A stretch of 64,000 nt of DNA from Christiangramia bathymodioli. Its GTDB lineage: Bacteria; Bacteroidota; Bacteroidia; Flavobacteriales; Flavobacteriaceae. Where the stretch lies: NCBI GenBank assembly GCA_009735695.1, contig SRSL01000007.1, positions 17,786 through 81,785 on the forward strand. Direction: 5' to 3'. Position numbers and translations under genes: made by a program. The notes under the pieces are model-generated. The model worked only from the letters and a program-made list of their open reading frames with translations, was not told where the DNA came from and did no database searches. Each line of letters begins with the position of its first letter. Positions within the stretch are counted from its first letter, which is position 1. This document shows positions 52,113 to 61,629 of this stretch, one piece after another.

Positions 52113-53762
52113 TTAGTTTTTCTTGTTCTTTAAAATGCTGGCGATTCCTCTTAACGGGATGATCGTCCAGCGAGGTCTGGAATTAAGCTCGTAGCCCAGT
52201 TCGTAGACCGCTTTTTCCAGCAGGCAGTAATCCAGCAGGAATTCGATCTCCTGGCGGTAACCTATATTGAGATTTTCGGTTTGAACCTTGTCTACATAGG
52301 TTTCCATGAAAACACCTATCATGTATTTATATAAGATCTCCCCGGCCTTGAACAGGTCTTCCTGGGAAGCCTCAAAACTGCCATCATTGTTAAAGATGGT
52401 CGAATATATGGCATAATGAAATGACCGGAACATTCCCGCTACATCTTTTAATGGTGGCTGTTTTACTTTTCTATCCTGAATGGTGCTTTCGGGTTCTCCT
52501 TCAAAATCCAGAAGATAAAAGTCGTCATCATCAACCAGCACCTGGCCGAGGTGATAATCACCGTGTATCCTGATGCGCTCGCTTTTCATTTTGGTCCAGT
52601 CGAAATTTAGAAAGTGTTCCCTGATCTCTTTTTTTCGATCCAGGAACTCCTTCGCAAGCTGAAGGGCTTCCCCGTCCAGTTTGTGCATATTGTTTTCGAT
52701 GGTATTCAGGCGATTCTGGAACATATAGATCAACCTGTTCTTCAGCCATACCGCGTAATCGCCATTGTACTTGGTAGGAGTAAAGGCGGTATCCTGCATG
52801 TCACTGCCCAGGGCGATATGCATTTCAGCAGTTCGTAATGCCAGTTTAGAGGTTTTCAGGAAAATATTCAAACCTGCATAATCGATGATCTCTGGCGGAA
52901 TGCTGCTGATTGGCTGTCTTTGGTACAGCGGAATATCAGGCAGCCTGTTCACGTTCACCTTCTTTTTATGAAGATTACTGAAAACTGGTTTCAATTCCTC
53001 CAGCATATATTTCCAGGCGTCTCCTTCGTTCTTCAGCAGTTCCTGCATGAGGGAAAGGGTGATCGTATCGCCGTTTTCCAGTGCCAGGTTAATGCTGCCC
53101 ACATAAGCAGGAGTATTTTTGAAATGGCTTTTCTCGGTAAGAAACCTGCTGATCTCATAATCGGGATTCTTGCTGGTATAGATACGCCTGAAGAATTTCA
53201 TCACGTATTTGTCATTATAAATAATAGAGGTGTTGCTTTGTTCGCCACCCATAAATCTCGAAGACTTATACTTGCTGGGAGTGATGGTTTCTGAACGGTG
53301 ATAGATCACCTTGCTGCCATCTTCCGGCTCCATCGAATAACCCATGATCTTATCGAATACCAGGTGGCGAAAATCTTCAATATGAATCGCATCTACCAGG
53401 TGTCCCTCCACCCCGTTAAAGGTGACGGTTGAAATGACCGTGCGGGTTTCCAACTCTCCCTGGCTAAACGGAATAAAACTAAGCGGGATAAAGTAGTTCT
53501 GGAAAAAAGCCTCGCTGAAATTGATCTCGATCAGCGCTCCGTGAAAAATGTTCTTTTCAGAATTCAGCATCCCGTGGTCCACCACGTCTATATATTTTAA
53601 GGTGCTTGACTTCCCGGCATACCAGCGTTTTTTCAGAATATAGTCAACCAGTATCTCGGTGGTAAAGGTTTTTATAAATTCTGAATCATTGAAAGCATCT
53701 TTCCAGTCGCATTTGAACCGGAATTCTGAGATCTGAACGTCGGTATTTTTCCGTTTAGACAT
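52113..53762 (-). CDS. mak: Maltokinase (Mak/Pep2-like)
   Basis: A 549-residue kinase. The N-terminal cap (LVDYILKKRWYAGKSSTLKYIDVVD) and the aminoglycoside-phosphotransferase-like core with the catalytic HGDYHLGQVL and metal-binding DFEGEPE are the marks of bacterial maltokinases. It phosphorylates maltose to maltose-1-phosphate, the substrate of GlgE, encoded four bases upstream. In many species it is fused with or adjacent to trehalose synthase TreS, which is absent from this window. Confidence 0.92.
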   Translation of the reverse strand: MSKRKNTDVQISEFRFKCDWKDAFNDSEFIKTFTTEILVDYILKKRWYAGKSSTLKYIDVVDHGMLNSEKNIFHGALIEINFSEAFFQNYFIPLSFIPFSQGELETRTVISTVTFNGVEGHLVDAIHIEDFRHLVFDKIMGYSMEPEDGSKVIYHRSETITPSKYKSSRFMGGEQSNTSIIYNDKYVMKFFRRIYTSKNPDYEISRFLTEKSHFKNTPAYVGSINLALENGDTITLSLMQELLKNEGDAWKYMLEELKPVFSNLHKKKVNVNRLPDIPLYQRQPISSIPPEIIDYAGLNIFLKTSKLALRTAEMHIALGSDMQDTAFTPTKYNGDYAVWLKNRLIYMFQNRLNTIENNMHKLDGEALQLAKEFLDRKKEIREHFLNFDWTKMKSERIRIHGDYHLGQVLVDDDDFYLLDFEGEPESTIQDRKVKQPPLKDVAGMFRSFHYAIYSTIFNNDGSFEASQEDLFKAGEILYKYMIGVFMETYVDKVQTENLNIGYRQEIEFLLDYCLLEKAVYELGYELNSRPRWTIIPLRGIASILKNKKN

Positions 53763-53765
53763 GTT

Positions 53766-55709
53766 TTAGGATTTATGAATTTTGAAAAGGTGAAATGGCA
53801 TATCCGGATGCAATTCTATATAATTCCACTCGTCGTGCCAGGTGTACGAATTGCCGGTGATAAGATCTTCCACGTTAAGCGCCTGTCCCTCATAAAGACC
53901 AATTTCGTGTCTAGGAACTCTTACCGAATTCTTCTTAACATTATCCGGATCCAGGCTAACCACCATAAGCGTCTGGTTAGATTTATCCTGGTCATATTTG
54001 TAATAGGCCATCAGTCCGTCGTCGTGGATATCACAAAACTGAATATTATTGGTTTGCTGAAGCGAGGCATTGTCTTTTCGCGCCTGGTTGATCTTTGCGA
54101 TCACCCGCATCAGTTTATTTTCGGCTTTCCAGTCCCAGTGCCTGATCTGGTATTTTTCTGAATCGTGGTATTCTTCTTTTCCGGGAATAGCGTCGGAAAC
54201 CATGAATTCGTATACTGGCCCGTATATTCCTGTATTCGAACTAAGCGTCGCCGCAAGGAAGTACCTTATCATGAACATGGCTTCATTAGCACCCTGAAGG
54301 TGATACGGATTGATATCTGGCGTATTTGGCCAGAAATTTGGCCTGAAATATTCTTTAAGTTTGGTTTTAGTCAGCTCATTTACATACTGCTGAAGCTCAT
54401 GCTTGTTGGTGCGCCAGGTGAAATAGGTGTAAGACTGGGTGAATCCCTGTTTCGCCAGCTGCTCCATGATCTTCGGCCTGGTAAAGGCTTCAGAAAGGAA
54501 AAGGATATCCGGATGTTTCTTTTTTACTTCAGCGATCAGCCAGCCCCAGAAATAAAAGGGTTTGGTGTGCGGATTATCAACCCTGAAAACCTTTATTCCG
54601 GCTTCCTCGATCCAGTACAACACGATATCGCGGAACTCTTCCCACATTTTTTTCCATTCTTCCGATTCAAAATAAATGGGTAGTATATCCTGGTATTTTT
54701 TAGGAGGGTTTTCGGCATACTGAATACTGCCGTCTGGTCTCCACCTGAACCATTTGGGATGTTCCTTTACATAGGGATGATCTGGTGCTGCCTGAAGAGC
54801 AAAGTCCATCGCAACTTCGATATTCATCTCTTTCGCCTTTTTTACGAGTGATTTAAAATCCTTCAGGCTTCCAAGTTCTGGGTGTATATCTTTGTGCCCA
54901 CCTTTTTTGGAGCCTATACCCCAGGGAGAACCCACATCGCCTTCGCCGGCGGTGGTAGAATTGTTTTTTCCTTTTCGATTAACTTCGCCGATCGGGTGAA
55001 TGGGCGGGAAATAAAGTGTGTCGAAACCCATTTCGGCAACGCGCGGCAGGATGGCTTCACAATCTTTAAAAGTCCCGTGTTTGCCTTCTTCGGCAGAAGC
55101 CGATCTTGGGAAGAATTCATACCAGGTGCTGAAGCGCGCTTTCAGCCTGTCTACATAAACTGGGAATTTTTCGGTTTCGTAAGGCACCGCCTTATGGGGG
55201 TATTTCAATAATATCTCTTTCAGCCTTTCATCGAGGCAGATATTCACCGCTTCTTCATAGTCTTCTTTACTCGAAAAACTGTGAATGGCCTTTTTGACTA
55301 TTTCGGCTTCCGGTTTATTGCATTTTTTAAGAATGGGTTTCAGGATCTCTGCGCCTTCCAGCAATTCTGAACTTACCTGCTGCCCGTCCTCAATCTTTTT
55401 AATGATGCCGTGCCGCCAGTTAAGGCCATGGTCTTCCCATCCCTGGATGTAAAATAAATAATCACCTTGCTTATCTACCGTGAAATTGCCTTCCCAGCCA
55501 TCGTTATAGGTTGGCTGCATCCGGTTCTCCTTCCAGCTTTTTTCTTTTGAATGTTTGTAAAAAACGGAGGCCTGGATAATGTCGTGGCCATCCCCGAAAA
55601 TATCGGTGTTTACCTGCACTATTTCATTAATAACTCTTTTAACCGCATAATTGCCACAATTGATGACAGGTTGAATATTTTCAATAACAATTCTGCTTTT
55701 TTCCAGCAT
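53766..55709 (-). CDS. glgE: GlgE alpha-1,4-glucan:maltose-1-phosphate maltosyltransferase
   Basis: A 647-residue GH13 family 3 protein. The N-terminal beta domain (GRVVIENIQPVINCGNYAVKR-like) is followed by the catalytic barrel: YFPPIHPIGEVNRKGKNN, DFALQAAPDHPYVKEHPKWF, the nucleophile VFRVDNPHTKPF, and LFLSEAFTRP. It transfers maltosyl units from maltose-1-phosphate to growing alpha-glucan. It heads the operon with mak, glgB and a GH31 glucosidase, so this bacterium makes glycogen by the GlgE route. Confidence 0.95.
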   Translation of the reverse strand: MLEKSRIVIENIQPVINCGNYAVKRVINEIVQVNTDIFGDGHDIIQASVFYKHSKEKSWKENRMQPTYNDGWEGNFTVDKQGDYLFYIQGWEDHGLNWRHGIIKKIEDGQQVSSELLEGAEILKPILKKCNKPEAEIVKKAIHSFSSKEDYEEAVNICLDERLKEILLKYPHKAVPYETEKFPVYVDRLKARFSTWYEFFPRSASAEEGKHGTFKDCEAILPRVAEMGFDTLYFPPIHPIGEVNRKGKNNSTTAGEGDVGSPWGIGSKKGGHKDIHPELGSLKDFKSLVKKAKEMNIEVAMDFALQAAPDHPYVKEHPKWFRWRPDGSIQYAENPPKKYQDILPIYFESEEWKKMWEEFRDIVLYWIEEAGIKVFRVDNPHTKPFYFWGWLIAEVKKKHPDILFLSEAFTRPKIMEQLAKQGFTQSYTYFTWRTNKHELQQYVNELTKTKLKEYFRPNFWPNTPDINPYHLQGANEAMFMIRYFLAATLSSNTGIYGPVYEFMVSDAIPGKEEYHDSEKYQIRHWDWKAENKLMRVIAKINQARKDNASLQQTNNIQFCDIHDDGLMAYYKYDQDKSNQTLMVVSLDPDNVKKNSVRVPRHEIGLYEGQALNVEDLITGNSYTWHDEWNYIELHPDMPFHLFKIHKS

Positions 55710-55941
55710 AAGATCATCTTTTTTAATTGGTTAGAAACCCCGGAATCTTAAATTTAATAAACAGAAATCTAAATTCGTATTGATTTAGAAACTTGTTCCG
55801 GATTTTGACAATTAATTAAGTTTTTGGTGGGGGTGAATGTTAGAGGAATGCTGATTTTTTGGAGTTTAGTTTAAATTTTTACTAATTTGATACTGCCCTT
55901 CTCGTAAAAATATTTTCTGAAAAACCTTAAAACCAACCAAT

Positions 55942-56931
55942 ATGAAGATCCAGAGTTCAATTTTTTTAAATGGAAAATGCCTGTTGCTGATGGGTATTTC
56001 AATATTTAGTTTTTCCTGCCAGTTTGGCGAAAAGAAATCTGATGAAGATTCATCAGACAATGAAATTCAATACGAGGTAGTGGCCGAGAAAGAAGGAAAA
56101 GATGGCGTTACTGATATTTTGACCACTTCCATGGAATTCAAAACAAAAGATACCCTGAAATCGGGATGGAATACCTTTAAATACCACAACAAATCTAATG
56201 AGACTCACCTGATCTTATTCGACAAATATCCTGAAGGAAAAACCATCGCAGATACTGAACGGGATATCGTACCACCATTCCAGGAAGGAATGGACCTCAT
56301 AAACGAGGGAAAAATGGAAGAGGCTGGTAAAGCCTTTGGAAAATTACCGGAGTGGTTCCAGGATGTTGAATTTGTTGGAGGTGTAGGCCTGATCTCTCCA
56401 CAAAGTGTCGCCACTTCAACCATGAAACTGGAGCCCGGCACGTATATTATCGAATGCTATGTAAAAATGCCGAACGGTGTTTTTCATACCACTCAGGGTA
56501 TGGCTAAGCAAATCGAGGTAGTTTCTGAAGAGACTTCTCTTGTTGAACCCACTGCAGATTATTCCATTTCTATTTCAGCTGAAGAGGGAATTACTTTCGA
56601 CGAGAAGGTAAGCGCTGGTGAAAAAAGCTTTGCTGTCAACTTCGGAAAACAAAAAGTACATGAGCATTACCTGATGCATGATGTGAACCTGGTAAGAGCC
56701 GAACCGGACGCGGATCTTGCCGCCCTGGAAAAATGGGTGAACTGGTCAGATCCCGAGGGTTTACAAACTCCGGCTCCAAAAGGATTTAAATTCCTGGGAG
56801 GAATGCAGGAAATGAACGAGGGAAAAACCGGTTATTTTTCCGCAGATCTTAAGCCCGGAAGATATATCCTGATCGCTGAGGTTCCAGGTGCTAGCAAGAA
56901 GGGAATGCTAAAAGAGTTCAGGGTGGATTGA
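55942..56931 (+). CDS. Lipoprotein with two cupredoxin-like domains, paralogue of the 20342 gene
   Basis: A 329-residue protein with a lipobox FSFSC signal peptide and an acidic linker (KKSDEDSSDNE). Two related segments follow (about 60-195, 208-329), each ending in LEPGTYIIECYVKMPNG or LKPGRYILIAEVPG, as in the protein at 20342. The first contains SNETHLILFDKYPEG, matching HKMHFGMLLKF there. Envelope-located; family and ligand unknown. It stands alone between glgE (divergent) and glpD. Confidence 0.75.
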   Translation: MKIQSSIFLNGKCLLLMGISIFSFSCQFGEKKSDEDSSDNEIQYEVVAEKEGKDGVTDILTTSMEFKTKDTLKSGWNTFKYHNKSNETHLILFDKYPEGKTIADTERDIVPPFQEGMDLINEGKMEEAGKAFGKLPEWFQDVEFVGGVGLISPQSVATSTMKLEPGTYIIECYVKMPNGVFHTTQGMAKQIEVVSEETSLVEPTADYSISISAEEGITFDEKVSAGEKSFAVNFGKQKVHEHYLMHDVNLVRAEPDADLAALEKWVNWSDPEGLQTPAPKGFKFLGGMQEMNEGKTGYFSADLKPGRYILIAEVPGASKKGMLKEFRVD

Positions 56932-56951
56932 TAAGGAACATCTGATTCCAT

Positions 56952-56978
56952 AAACCCGGTCCCTCAACTGGGTTTTTT
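56952..56978 (+). terminator. Terminator after the 55942 lipoprotein gene
   Basis: Stem AAACCCGGT (56952-56960) / ACTGGGTTT (56967-56975) with one G-T pair and Ts. Confidence 0.7.
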
Positions 56979-57114
56979 AGTGCCTTTACTCTTTGAAGCC
57001 ACTTCATATTTATTATGGATTTGGAGCAACGGCCGATCAGAAAGTTCAAATTTTATCAAAATAGAGTGTAAATTAGGAACAGGTACTAATAATATTGACC
57101 TTGTGAAGCAAGAA

Positions 57115-58722
57115 ATGTTTTCCCGGAAGCGATTGATCCGTGAAGCCGAAAATCAGAAAAGATGGGATTTGGTTATCATTGGAGGTGGCGCTACGGGTTT
57201 AGGAATCGCTCTTGATGCCGTTACCCGCGGATATAAAACCTTGTTGCTGGAGCAGGTTGATTTTGCAAAAGGAACTTCCAGCCGAAGCACTAAACTGGTG
57301 CATGGCGGAATCAGGTATCTGGCCCAGGGAAATATCGAGCTCGTGAGAGAAGCTCTTTATGAAAGAGGATTACTTTCAAAAAATGCTCCGCACCTTGTAA
57401 AGAAGCAAAAGTTCATTATTCCTAACTATGTGTGGTGGGAAGGACTCTATTATAATTTCGGATTGAAGACCTATGATTTTCTAGCCGGGAAGCTGAGCAT
57501 GGGGAAGTCGGAGAGGATCAGTACCACGGAGGTAATCGAAAGACTGCCCACGGTGGTTACCAAAGATCTGCGCGGGGGAGTGATCTATCTGGATGGACAG
57601 TTTGACGATGCGAGGCTGGCGGTGAATATTGCCCAGACTTTTATTGAAGAAGGAGGAATTGCCTTAAATCATTTCAGGGTAGAGGGTTTGGAAGCTGATA
57701 ATGGAAATCTTCTGGACCGCGTCCTGGCTCGAGACACTGAAACCGGGATTTCCTATTCTTTCAGATCAAAACTGATCATTAATGCTACAGGAGTCTTCGT
57801 TGATTCGATCAGGAAGATGGCCGATCTCAGTTCAAAACCAATGATCAGAACCAGCCAGGGGGTGCACCTTGTTTTCGATAAAAAATTCTTTCCCGGCGAG
57901 TATGCCATGATGATCCCACGTACCGATGATGGAAGGGTTCTTTTTGCGGTGCCCTGGAACAGAAAGGTCCTGGTGGGAACTACCGATACTCTTATAGAAA
58001 AACCTGAACTCGAACCCAAAGCCATGGAAGAGGAGATCGATTTCATCATCGATACTTTCAATAAATACATAAAAAAGAAAGTGAGCCGGAATGATATAAA
58101 AAGTGTTTTTACCGGTTTACGTCCGTTGGTATCAGGGAACGGCGACTCAAGAAACACTAAAGAAATTCCCCGTGGGCATAAGATCGAATTCTCAGGCTCC
58201 GGCTTGCTTAGTATTACCGGGGGGAAATGGACCACTTATCGGAAAATGGCCGAGGATGTTCTGGATTATGCGATAGAGAAGCGCATACTGCCTCCAGAGA
58301 AATGCATTACCGAAGATTTAATGATTCATGGGGCCAAAGATTTTAAAACCCAGAAAGACCATCTTTCGATCTATGGTAAAGACAGGAAACTGATCAGGGA
58401 TCTGATCGCCAGAAGACCTGCTCTCGGCAATAAGATACATCTAAAACACCCTTTTTTAAAGGCAGAAGTGGTTTGGGCCGTGAACTATGAACTGGCTCGT
58501 AATCTGGAGGATGTACTGGCGCGGAGGGTGAGGATCCTGTTCCTGGACGCAAAAGCAGCTTACGAGGTTGCCCCCGAAGTTGCCCGTTTATTGGCCAGGG
58601 AATTGAAACAGGATAAGGAATGGGTAGAGCAAGAAGTTAGAAGTTTCAGGAAGCTTGTACGTACTAATTATCTTGTTTCCCAGGATACTAAGACTGTGAA
58701 GAATATGGACCAGAACGAATAA
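57115..58722 (+). CDS. glpD: FAD-dependent glycerol-3-phosphate dehydrogenase
   Basis: A 535-residue protein from the ATG at 57115; a GTG at 56980 would add 45 residues unlike the family and overlaps the preceding terminator. The FAD motif DLVIIGGGATGLGIALDAVTRG, the GTSSRSTKLVHGGIRYL block and the GLRPL and ITGGKWTTYRKMAED blocks are diagnostic, with a C-terminal helical domain. It oxidises glycerol-3-phosphate to dihydroxyacetone phosphate at the inner membrane and feeds quinone. It precedes a strong hairpin at 58730. Confidence 0.94.
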   Translation: MFSRKRLIREAENQKRWDLVIIGGGATGLGIALDAVTRGYKTLLLEQVDFAKGTSSRSTKLVHGGIRYLAQGNIELVREALYERGLLSKNAPHLVKKQKFIIPNYVWWEGLYYNFGLKTYDFLAGKLSMGKSERISTTEVIERLPTVVTKDLRGGVIYLDGQFDDARLAVNIAQTFIEEGGIALNHFRVEGLEADNGNLLDRVLARDTETGISYSFRSKLIINATGVFVDSIRKMADLSSKPMIRTSQGVHLVFDKKFFPGEYAMMIPRTDDGRVLFAVPWNRKVLVGTTDTLIEKPELEPKAMEEEIDFIIDTFNKYIKKKVSRNDIKSVFTGLRPLVSGNGDSRNTKEIPRGHKIEFSGSGLLSITGGKWTTYRKMAEDVLDYAIEKRILPPEKCITEDLMIHGAKDFKTQKDHLSIYGKDRKLIRDLIARRPALGNKIHLKHPFLKAEVVWAVNYELARNLEDVLARRVRILFLDAKAAYEVAPEVARLLARELKQDKEWVEQEVRSFRKLVRTNYLVSQDTKTVKNMDQNE

Positions 58723-58729
58723 AAATACC

Positions 58730-58762
58730 CTGTACCCGAACCTGTGTCAGGTTCGAGTACAG
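58730..58762. terminator. Strong 15-bp hairpin after glpD
   Basis: CTGTACCCGAACCTG (58730-58744) / CAGGTTCGAGTACAG (58748-58762) pairs over 15 positions with one C-A mismatch. No clear U tract follows, so it may be a processing or bidirectional end signal between glpD and the converging cytochrome gene. Confidence 0.55.
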
Positions 58763-58789
58763 AAGTGTTGGTTTTGTTAGCAATAATTC

Positions 58790-59425
58790 TCAGGTGGTTG
58801 TTAAACTATCCAGCTTTGTGGGTGGAATCGGTGCTGGAACTGCGTTTTGTACAGGTTTGGTGCTCTTCAGATACTTGAACATAGATTCCAGGTCTTCATC
58901 GCTGAGTTTAGCAAAATTTTGCCATGGCATAGGTGGCAACATCATTCGGCCACCTTTGTCGCCTTTAAGCCTGCCTTCCCGCATGGCTGTTTTCCAGCGC
59001 TGCATGGTCCAGTTGCCAATGCCTGTATCGTCTGAAGTTAGATTCGCGGCGAAGGAAACTCCCCATGGGCCAACGGCTGTGGTGAGGTCTCCGGTCATGA
59101 GCATCCAGCCATTTTTAAGGTTTTCGCCGTTTATCGGGGGCAGACTGTCTCCTGCCGGATGGCCTGATAAAGCCAGCTCTTCGATTTCCATAGGTCCCTG
59201 CTCGGTCATTCTTTTTGGTGAATGGCAATCATGGCATCCAATGGTTTTTACAAGATATTCCCCGCGTTTGATGCTGTCTTGCAGGGTCATGGCCTTTTCA
59301 TCTCGCTTTTCTTCATATTTGCCATCATTGCACGCGGAAAATAGAATCATGCTGAGCATGAAAAGGAGTAACAGGAGCGATTTTTCCTGTATCGAATACA
59401 TCGATTTTTTGAAAATACTATCCAT
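58790..59425 (-). CDS. Mono-haem c-type cytochrome lipoprotein
   Basis: A 211-residue protein. The signal peptide includes MILFSAC, giving a lipobox cysteine near 32; an internal Met9 is an alternative start. A single CxxCH haem site is in IGCHDCHSPKRM. The distal region (GRLKGDKGGRMMLPPMPWQNFAKLSDEDLESMFKYLKSTKPV) is characteristic of diheme-like cytochrome c family proteins (DHC) in Bacteroidota. It probably carries electrons in the periplasm. Partner unknown. Confidence 0.85.
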   Translation of the reverse strand: MDSIFKKSMYSIQEKSLLLLLFMLSMILFSACNDGKYEEKRDEKAMTLQDSIKRGEYLVKTIGCHDCHSPKRMTEQGPMEIEELALSGHPAGDSLPPINGENLKNGWMLMTGDLTTAVGPWGVSFAANLTSDDTGIGNWTMQRWKTAMREGRLKGDKGGRMMLPPMPWQNFAKLSDEDLESMFKYLKSTKPVQNAVPAPIPPTKLDSLTTT

Positions 59426-59560
59426 AATTTAAGATTTATTGGTCAACCGAATGTAATATAAGTTTTTGATATACAGAGTGATAATCGGTGATCTTCCAGA
59501 AATTCCGATGATCGAACAGGCCTGAAAATTCGGTTTTATGCAAATCCTTATTTTTGCTAA

Positions 59561-60025
59561 ATGAAAGTTGATAATCTGCAACAGGGATTTTTCGGGATCG
59601 GGATTCAAAATGGTAAAACACCAGAAAACCTGGGTGTTTTATGGCGTTCTGCACAAAATATGGGTGCCAGTTTCATATTTACCATCGGAAACCGATATTC
59701 CAGACAGGCCTGCGATACTCACAAGGCGGTAGGAGCCATGCCGTACTTTCATTATGAGAATTTCGAGGATTTTTATGCGCACCTTCCCAAAGGCGCCATG
59801 CTGGTTGGCGTAGAGCTTACTGAAGATGCTCAGCCTTTAGAAAGCTTCAGGCATCCTCGAAGATGTGTGTATTTGTTGGGAGCCGAAGATCATGGTCTTT
59901 CCAATGAAGCCATCGAAAAAGCGCATCACCTGGTGAAGTTTAAATCTACCCTGAGTTTGAATGTTTCGGTAGCCGGAAGTATAGTGATGTATGACCGAAG
60001 CATGAAAACCAAGTTCTCAACTTAG
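59561..60025 (+). CDS. SpoU/TrmH-family RNA 2'-O-methyltransferase
   Basis: A 154-residue SPOUT enzyme. The three SpoU motifs are visible: the N-terminal NLGVLWRSAQNMGASFIF with conserved Asn and Arg, the SAM-knot LLGAEDHGLSNEAIEKA, and the C-terminal LSLNVSVAGSIVMYD. It methylates a ribose in rRNA or tRNA (TrmL-like size). A TATTTTTG box at 59549 lies only four bases before the ATG, so the message may be leaderless. It is convergent with the gene at 60027. Confidence 0.9.
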   Translation: MKVDNLQQGFFGIGIQNGKTPENLGVLWRSAQNMGASFIFTIGNRYSRQACDTHKAVGAMPYFHYENFEDFYAHLPKGAMLVGVELTEDAQPLESFRHPRRCVYLLGAEDHGLSNEAIEKAHHLVKFKSTLSLNVSVAGSIVMYDRSMKTKFST

Positions 60026-60026
60026 C

Positions 60027-61475
60027 TTAGGATTTATCAGAAGTGGCAGATTCCCTTTTCTGAAACATGTTTTTCTCCTTGATCATTTTGGCGGTAAGAT
60101 CGGGTACCATTTCTTCCCAGCGCTCATCGCCATCCAGGATCATTTCGTGTACTTTTCTTGGATTGATCTTCAGAGCTTCCTCATCATAATCTTCAATATC
60201 GATCACCCGGTCATTATCGATAAAGAATTTATACAGTTCTTTCAGGCGAGGATGAACTTTCAAGTTTTTACTATTGATCACTTCTCCGGTTTCTTCATCC
60301 AGGATCGGGTATAGATAAACCTTCAGTTTCTTGAAGAACAATTTTCCGAAGGCTTCAAGAATTCCACCGCTAAGATTACGGTAATATTTTTCATTAAAGA
60401 TATCCTGAAGGTTGTCCACGCCTAAAACCAAACCTAACTGGGCCTTTGTGTGCTGGGCAAAATATTCCACTACCTTATAATATTCCTGGAAACTGGAGAT
60501 CATCACCGTTTGTCCCGAAGCGCATAAAAGGTCGGCTCGGTCGAGAAAATCCTTTTCATCTATTTCCCCTTCGGCCTTTAGGTTATTAAGTGTCATTTCG
60601 AAAATTATAACCGTATTTTCCTTGCTTACATTTTTTTCGTTCAGGAACAACCTGCGAGCCGTTCTGAACATATCAAGGTTGAGGTTGGTTACCGGCCTGT
60701 AGCTTCCGCGAAGGGTAAGAATGTTCTTTTTATATAAGGCGTTCGCGGGGAGAATATTATTTCCGTCTTCTGAAAACATTACCGCATCGGTAATACCTTC
60801 CTTCACTAGGTGCAGACTCATTAACCGGTTATCTACATTTTCGAATACCGGCCCACTGAAGTTGATCGAATCTATCTCGATCTTGTCACTGTCCAGGTGG
60901 TCATATAAATGCCGCATGAGATTAGTGGGATCATCGCTTTGGTAGAAGGCCGCGTAAATTAGATTGACCCCCATGATACCCAGGCTTATCTGCTGGTGTG
61001 CGGCACTGTTTTCGTGCAGCTGAACGTGGAGAATGATCTCGCTGTATTCCTGTTTTGGTTTTCTCTGGAATCGAATTCCCATCCAGCCATGGCCTTTATA
61101 TTTCTTGGCCCAGTCTATGGTCGCTACGGTATTCGCAAAACTGAAGAACAATTTGTCTGGATGTTTTACCCTCGAAATACGTTGCTCTATCAGGCCGGTT
61201 TCGTATTTGAGCATGCTTTTTAACCGGAATTCGGTTACGTACCGGTTATGGGGATCCAGGCCGTAAATGGCATCACTGAAATCCTTATCGTAGGCGCTAA
61301 GAGTTTTGGCAATAGTTCCCTTTGGGTTTCGCGCCCTGAAGAAATGACGCACGGTTTCCTGTCCGGCGCCTATCTCAGCAAAAGTCCCGTAAATGTTCTC
61401 ATTAAGGTTGAGCCGGGTGCATTTGTTCTGAATAGATAATATATTCTCAAACTCATCTTCAGTTACCTCGGTCAT
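60027..61475 (-). CDS. Conserved protein of unknown function
   Basis: A 482-residue soluble protein. The block YGTFAEIGAGQETVRHFFRARNPKGTIAKTLSAYDKDFSDAIYG near residues 29-72 is strongly conserved in a widespread bacterial family that is variously misnamed in databases. Other parts (GWMGIRFQRKP, LLCASGQTVMISSFQEYYKV) look like a folded enzyme with two domains. No signal peptide or membrane helices. No catalytic assignment is offered. It ends two bases from the SpoU gene stop and is convergent with it. Confidence 0.6.
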   Translation of the reverse strand: MTEVTEDEFENILSIQNKCTRLNLNENIYGTFAEIGAGQETVRHFFRARNPKGTIAKTLSAYDKDFSDAIYGLDPHNRYVTEFRLKSMLKYETGLIEQRISRVKHPDKLFFSFANTVATIDWAKKYKGHGWMGIRFQRKPKQEYSEIILHVQLHENSAAHQQISLGIMGVNLIYAAFYQSDDPTNLMRHLYDHLDSDKIEIDSINFSGPVFENVDNRLMSLHLVKEGITDAVMFSEDGNNILPANALYKKNILTLRGSYRPVTNLNLDMFRTARRLFLNEKNVSKENTVIIFEMTLNNLKAEGEIDEKDFLDRADLLCASGQTVMISSFQEYYKVVEYFAQHTKAQLGLVLGVDNLQDIFNEKYYRNLSGGILEAFGKLFFKKLKVYLYPILDEETGEVINSKNLKVHPRLKELYKFFIDNDRVIDIEDYDEEALKINPRKVHEMILDGDERWEEMVPDLTAKMIKEKNMFQKRESATSDKS

Positions 61476-61629
61476 GGTTCAACACATTTAATTGGTTCCT
61501 GAAAGTTAGGGATATTAAATAATCCTGCTATGGATTTTAAGTAATGTTTAAAATTTAATTGCCTTAAATTCCGTTTTCGATTTTTTGTAACAAGGCCTAA
61601 TTAATTTCGTCTTTTTAGAAACCATCTTT

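Noticed and set aside
57115-58722. Longer glpD start at 56980
   Set aside because: Would start at GTG inside the upstream terminator and add 45 residues not found in the family.
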